A stretch of DNA of 64,000 bases, taken from Lophius americanus. Its lineage: Eukaryota; Chordata; Actinopteri; Lophiiformes; Lophiidae. The stretch is from contig JBBDHG010000015.1 of the NCBI GenBank assembly GCA_037951165.1, positions 12,210,001 through 12,274,000 on the forward strand, in the 5' to 3' direction. This document shows positions 59,993-64,000 of the stretch, in pieces; position 1 is the first letter of the stretch, and each line of letters starts with the position of its first letter. The notes beneath the pieces are model-generated. The model saw only the letters and a list, made by a program, of their open reading frames with translations, made no database searches and was not told the origin of the DNA. The position numbers were made by a program, and so were the translations under genes.

Positions 59993-60067
59993 CCTTTTGA
60001 TTCTTATTGTTTTCCTCTTGTTTTTCTTGTTTCATGGCCATGTTCATGGTTTCTCTTGAATCTCCAC
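59993..60067 (-). other. Duplicate of the USP-B 5' exon
   Basis: Again exactly 75 bp, phase 1-1, open, with intact splice sites and about 80% similar to 59578-59652 (GDSRETMNMAMKQEKQEENN versus GDSGDNMNMAAQKDKQEKGN). The flanking intron sequence 'gttagtcaataccattagtt' is also duplicated. It may be an alternative or additional first coding exon. Confidence 0.6.
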
Positions 60068-60073
60068 CTGAAG

Positions 60074-60261
<188 letters not shown>

Positions 60262-60327
60262 GAGGACATGAAAGGGTTAAAGTTGTCAAAGTTCAGTGGA
60301 AAAGTTGGAGTAAACACAGTAATCATG

Positions 60328-60410
60328 TAGCATGTGGTTGGTTGATAACATTAGTTAATTGAAGTACCTTCTTGATTCTTGACTTCGATTTGTTTTTCCT
60401 CGATTTGGTG
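60328..60410 (-). pseudogene. Third, truncated copy of the USP-B 5' exon unit
   Basis: 'gcatgtggttggttgataac' followed by 'attagttaattgaagtacc' is the duplicated intronic flank. The minus strand then reads GTCAAGAATCAAGAAG|GTACTTC, the 3' end of the exon unit. The 5' part and acceptor are not recognisable. Confidence 0.5.
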
Positions 60411-61109
60411 TTTTTATTTATTTTCAAAATAAATTAGAAATTAATTTGTCACAATTAAGAGGTCACCGAAACCATTCAATTTTCATTTCAGCGTGTGTCT
60501 CAGAGCTCAGACATACTGTCATTATTACAAATTAAACAAACACTTGGCTTCTAAAACAAAATAGAATTAACTTGTAAATAGAGATGTGTTATTGCTTGTC
60601 TTTGGCACAGTCATGAATGGAGATTACCATTATTACCATCATTATTAGAAAGACAATTTCCTGAAATGTTTTGACTCTTATTGATGCTGAATGTTAGATG
60701 TAAATGTTGCATTGATTAGCCATATCCTTCAGTCACTGATGCCAGTAATGACTCCCGGGTCATGCGGTCATGTGATTCAATAAAACCTTAATCAGCATAG
60801 TGAATACAACAAATAATAATTAATATTGAATAAGGATTTAACATTATTAATAAACATTCTATCTCAATCAAGGTTTAACACAGGCAGAAATTGCTTTTGT
60901 TGCTGCTTTTTGACCGGCGTGCAAACGTGGCGACACCCTAAGTTAATGTCTGCGATTTTCAATTGGTGGATTAATGTGTTCTTAAGCAGGTATAACACAC
61001 CTAGATTTCTTTGGCTTTGGATGCTGTGAATGTTAGGGTCATTATTAGGTTCATTTGTTGCTTTTATCCACTGTTTCTCTAATATGTTTGCCTCTGTGCT
61101 TAACTTTCA

Positions 61110-61210
61110 CATTGTGTCTGCATGCCATAAATTCTCAACTGTTGGTCTCATTTAATCCAAATTTGGTGCATATGAATGACTCAAAGAGATCTATCTTGTA
61201 CGTATCATAT
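61110..61210. repeat. Isolated copy of the mmp14-intron repeat monomer
   Basis: 'gccataaattctcaactgtt' followed by 'ggtctcatttaatccaaatt' and 'tggtgcatatgaat', then 'agagatctatcttgtacgta' and 'tcatatt', match the units at 7770-8300. Confidence 0.6.
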
Positions 61211-61303
61211 TCAGTTCAATCAAGGGAAGTGCTTGTACAACGCTAGGGATTGTTGGCTTTTCAGTTATATACACTTGCTTTCAGAACAACTGCATATGTC
61301 ATC

Positions 61304-61346
61304 AATCCATCCATCCATCCATCCATCCATCCATCCATCCATCCAT
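61304..61346. repeat. ATCC tetranucleotide microsatellite
   Basis: About ten ATCC units, as often found at the ends of fish retroposons. Confidence 0.9.
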
Positions 61347-62474
61347 TCACTTCTACTTCTCCGGGGGAACACATTCTCACTTGGTTCTTGTTCTCTCTCC
61401 CTCTGCGGTGACTCCATCCCTCTCTTCTGTCTCTTCTTCATTTAGGCTGACATACAAAAAGAAAACATTAAAACCAACTGAGAGAGAGAGAGAATCAATC
61501 GCAATTATTCTGGGCAATTCAGTCAATAGTACTACTCTTCCCTGGTTGGGATAGGAATGGCCAGTGCCCCCGTATATAATAATAAAGGTTTATCCTGACA
61601 AACTGAGCTACTGAACCATTACATCCGGATACAAATGATACCCCAAAAAATAAACACCTTCAGCAACTGGAAAATATGAGACTAAGACTACTTTGGAGAA
61701 AATAGGTAATTCAGCAGAAGAGCTGAGTGTGGGCCCTGGTTCTAGTTATGACACCGAGTTCATAGCAGTTTTAAGGCCTGATATTCTAAAAGAATGAGGC
61801 TGTGATAGATGTAAACAGTTTAATTCTGGAGTTACAACTGGCTGTGGTTTTAGACATAACCAAATACAATATAATGAAAATTAACACCGAACTCTCTTAT
61901 TATAATAAAACATAATGTTAACATACCTCAAATAATAGAAACAGGAACCACATTTACTATCTTAACACACAATGTGTGTATCTGATAATCCATCCGCTGA
62001 CTACATAACATGTGTGCTCCTCTAATTGCACTGTTGCACATCTGCAACTGTACTGTTTTAATTAATATTTATATATGCCATTGGAGATCAGACTCTTTAC
62101 TTTTTACCTTGTATATATTTGCATGCACTTTATCCTCTATTTTAATGTACATAATTATTTCTGTATTTCTTAATTTTCTGTCTTGCCATATATAATAATA
62201 ATAATAATACATTTAATATAAATGTGTGTGTGTTTATCTATCTATGTATATATATTTATCTATACATGTCTATAAGATGTCCAATCATATAGTATGTATT
62301 ACATTCTGTAACCTTTAGGAGGTCTGTCTCTTGGAGCTGCTGTAACAACTAAATAATATACATAATCAAAAGGTTTAACTTTGGGGCATTTGCTACGTTT
62401 GTGAGGAAATGAGCTGCTATAGTCACATATGAATCCACTGCCTGTCCATCCACTGAAAGTTCATGCAACCATCT

Positions 62475-62700
62475 ACACCAGGGGTGCCCAACGTTTCAAC
62501 ACTTCAGATCTACTTTTACATATTAAACATGTGACGATCTACCTATCAGGAAAAAAAAAGTCTCTGGCCCATAATGAGTCGCATAAAGCTACTTTCATAC
62601 AGCAGAGTCTTTTAATATGTCAGAGAAGGGCGTGACTACCTCGACAACAAGGGTGCACTTAACGTGATATTCGACACTGGGGATATGACGCTAGCTTCTC
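62475..62700. repeat. Diverged interspersed repeat
   Basis: 'accaggggtgcccaacgttt' followed by 'gatctacttttacatatt' and 'gtgacgatctacc' resembles a common vertebrate/teleost DNA-transposon end ('ggggtgcccaa...agatctac'). No coding content. Confidence 0.35.
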
Positions 62701-63221
62701 GTGATCAGGGTTCAGGTTTTTTATGGAATTAAGAGTAACTGTGGGTGGTGAACCCTGGACCTTCTAGGGGGGTCCGGGATCATGCCTCCCCAAATGAAAA
62801 TTGGGTATCTGTCTGGTGCAAATCAACTGATTTCAACATTTTAAAAAAAAGACCCAATTATAGGAAAACTGTCCAAAATACAAATTGATATATTGATAAA
62901 CCACCAGCTAGAGATTTGTTGTTCCTGTTGCAGTGGTTAGCAAGTGTTAACTGACATCATGAATTACACTAAAGAATCGAAAATTGGCTTCATTGAATGT
63001 CCAGTATAAGCAGTTACAGAAAATGAATGAATGTCCAGTAAAAGCTGAGGCAGACTCACCTCCACGCTATCTGGTGAGGTTAAATTGAGGTGAATATTCA
63101 AATAATTTGACTGTTAGACCAATTTTTACATGACTGTAGGTGAAGTTCTGCATTTATTATCTCTCTTGTGCAATATCTCACGTTCTGTCTCGCGCGCTCT
63201 TTCTCAGCCTCTTTCGCGTGG

Positions 63222-63223
<2 letters not shown>

Positions 63224-63271
<48 letters not shown>
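63224..63271. repeat. CT microsatellite
   Basis: About 23 CT units, preceded by a CG-rich 'tctcgcgcgctctttctc' stretch. Confidence 0.9.
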
Positions 63272-63276
<5 letters not shown>

Positions 63277-64000
63277 GAGCAGAGGAGTGGCTCGTAGTAC
63301 TTCAAATTCTGTTCTAAATTATTAATCTAAATATTTAAAAGTTCAATTATTTAAAAAATTCAAAATGCAAATTGCACTTGTCCGATTACTATAACTGTCA
63401 CCATGAGTGTCCTCATCAAAAAAAAAAAGAAAAAAGAAAAATGTATAGCCCCATTTTGATAACTGTTTTTATCATTGCCATTCAGAAATATTCAATTAAT
63501 ATTTTCTAGTTATTTATATAAAATAAATACTCTGCACAAGTGTATTTATTGGTTCAGAGAATATTGGGATACTATACTGTACCGATGTTTTCCCTTGCAC
63601 TTGTCCTCTTAGTCTGGTTGCTGTGTCTCATTAACACAAACGTCTCAAAAATAATTAAATCACCGCCACAAAAACATTCAAAACAGCGACAGGGTTTCAT
63701 CAACCATTTTAAAATCCGTACCTGAAACACTTAAAACAAATGTCTTTATATTTGTCGAAGCTCAAGGACCGTGTTATAGGCATTATACATCGTAGGCTAC
63801 AAAAACTTTCCATACAATGACTATATGACAAAGTCAACGTAGAGAAACAACATTGCATTGATTGAAAATAAATTGCTGCATGGATTAAAATAGCACTATA
63901 AGGATAACTTAAACCAGGATTAGAGAAAGATCTGGTAATACTTACTGTCGGCTGGTCCTCACATAATAAATTTATTAAAGTTTAGAGGATGGCGCTTCCT

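Larger units (their letters stand above)
60411..64000. other. Upstream flank with simple repeats, no coding gene supported
   Basis: Contains one copy of the 7.8-kb repeat monomer (61110-61210), an ATCC array (61304-61346), a diverged interspersed repeat (62475-62700), a CT array (63224-63271), and short AAT and TG tracts near 62190-62235. On the minus strand a donor-like GACA|GTAAGT near 63944 and a GGAG|GTGAGT near 63060 could mark 5' non-coding exons of USP-B or another gene; neither has supporting coding sequence. Confidence 0.5.

Overview
The window looks like a teleost fish chromosome. It is AT-rich and intron-rich, with canonical GT-AG splice sites, many CA, TA and ATT microsatellites, and the usual fish repeats: Tc1/mariner and hAT remnants, SINE-like units, and LINE reverse-transcriptase fragments. 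Nothing prokaryotic or viral is seen. Gene models were built by hand by joining exons at splice sites with matching phase. Six genes are supported.

Left half (about 3.9-37 kb), a conserved vertebrate block. mmp14 lies on the minus strand (3915-20108, 10 exons, 563 aa, membrane-type matrix metalloproteinase). It is head to head with lrp10 (22507-29918 plus, 8 coding exons, 791 aa, CUB/LDLa endocytic receptor). lrp10 is followed by a membrane-anchored leishmanolysin-family metallopeptidase (32200-36994 plus, 14 exons, 651 aa) that best fits cirop/lmln2, the left-right organizer peptidase. As I recall, the human orthologues lie near each other at 14q11.2.

Right half (about 37.9-60.1 kb), a compact group of unnamed ubiquitin-pathway genes. 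There are two tandem, diverged ubiquitin-specific-protease-like genes on the minus strand: USP-A at 37941-42604 and USP-B at 53363-59632. Between them lies a divergent pair: a two-exon ubiquitin-like protein ending in GG plus one residue (45829-46997, minus) and a five-exon RING-IBR-RING E3-like protein with a myristoylation-type N terminus (47274-51054, plus). Their start codons are 277 bp apart. A modifier, a candidate ligase and candidate deconjugases in one 22-kb cluster is the most interesting content. The ubiquitin-like protein lacks the equivalents of K48, K63, R72 and R74. USP-A carries a stop codon directly after its catalytic Cys, while the rest of its frame is intact.

Flanks. 1-3.9 kb and 60.4-64 kb show repeats and no supported coding gene. 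No tRNA, rRNA or CRISPR was seen. Functional statements rest on family motifs; no database search was possible.
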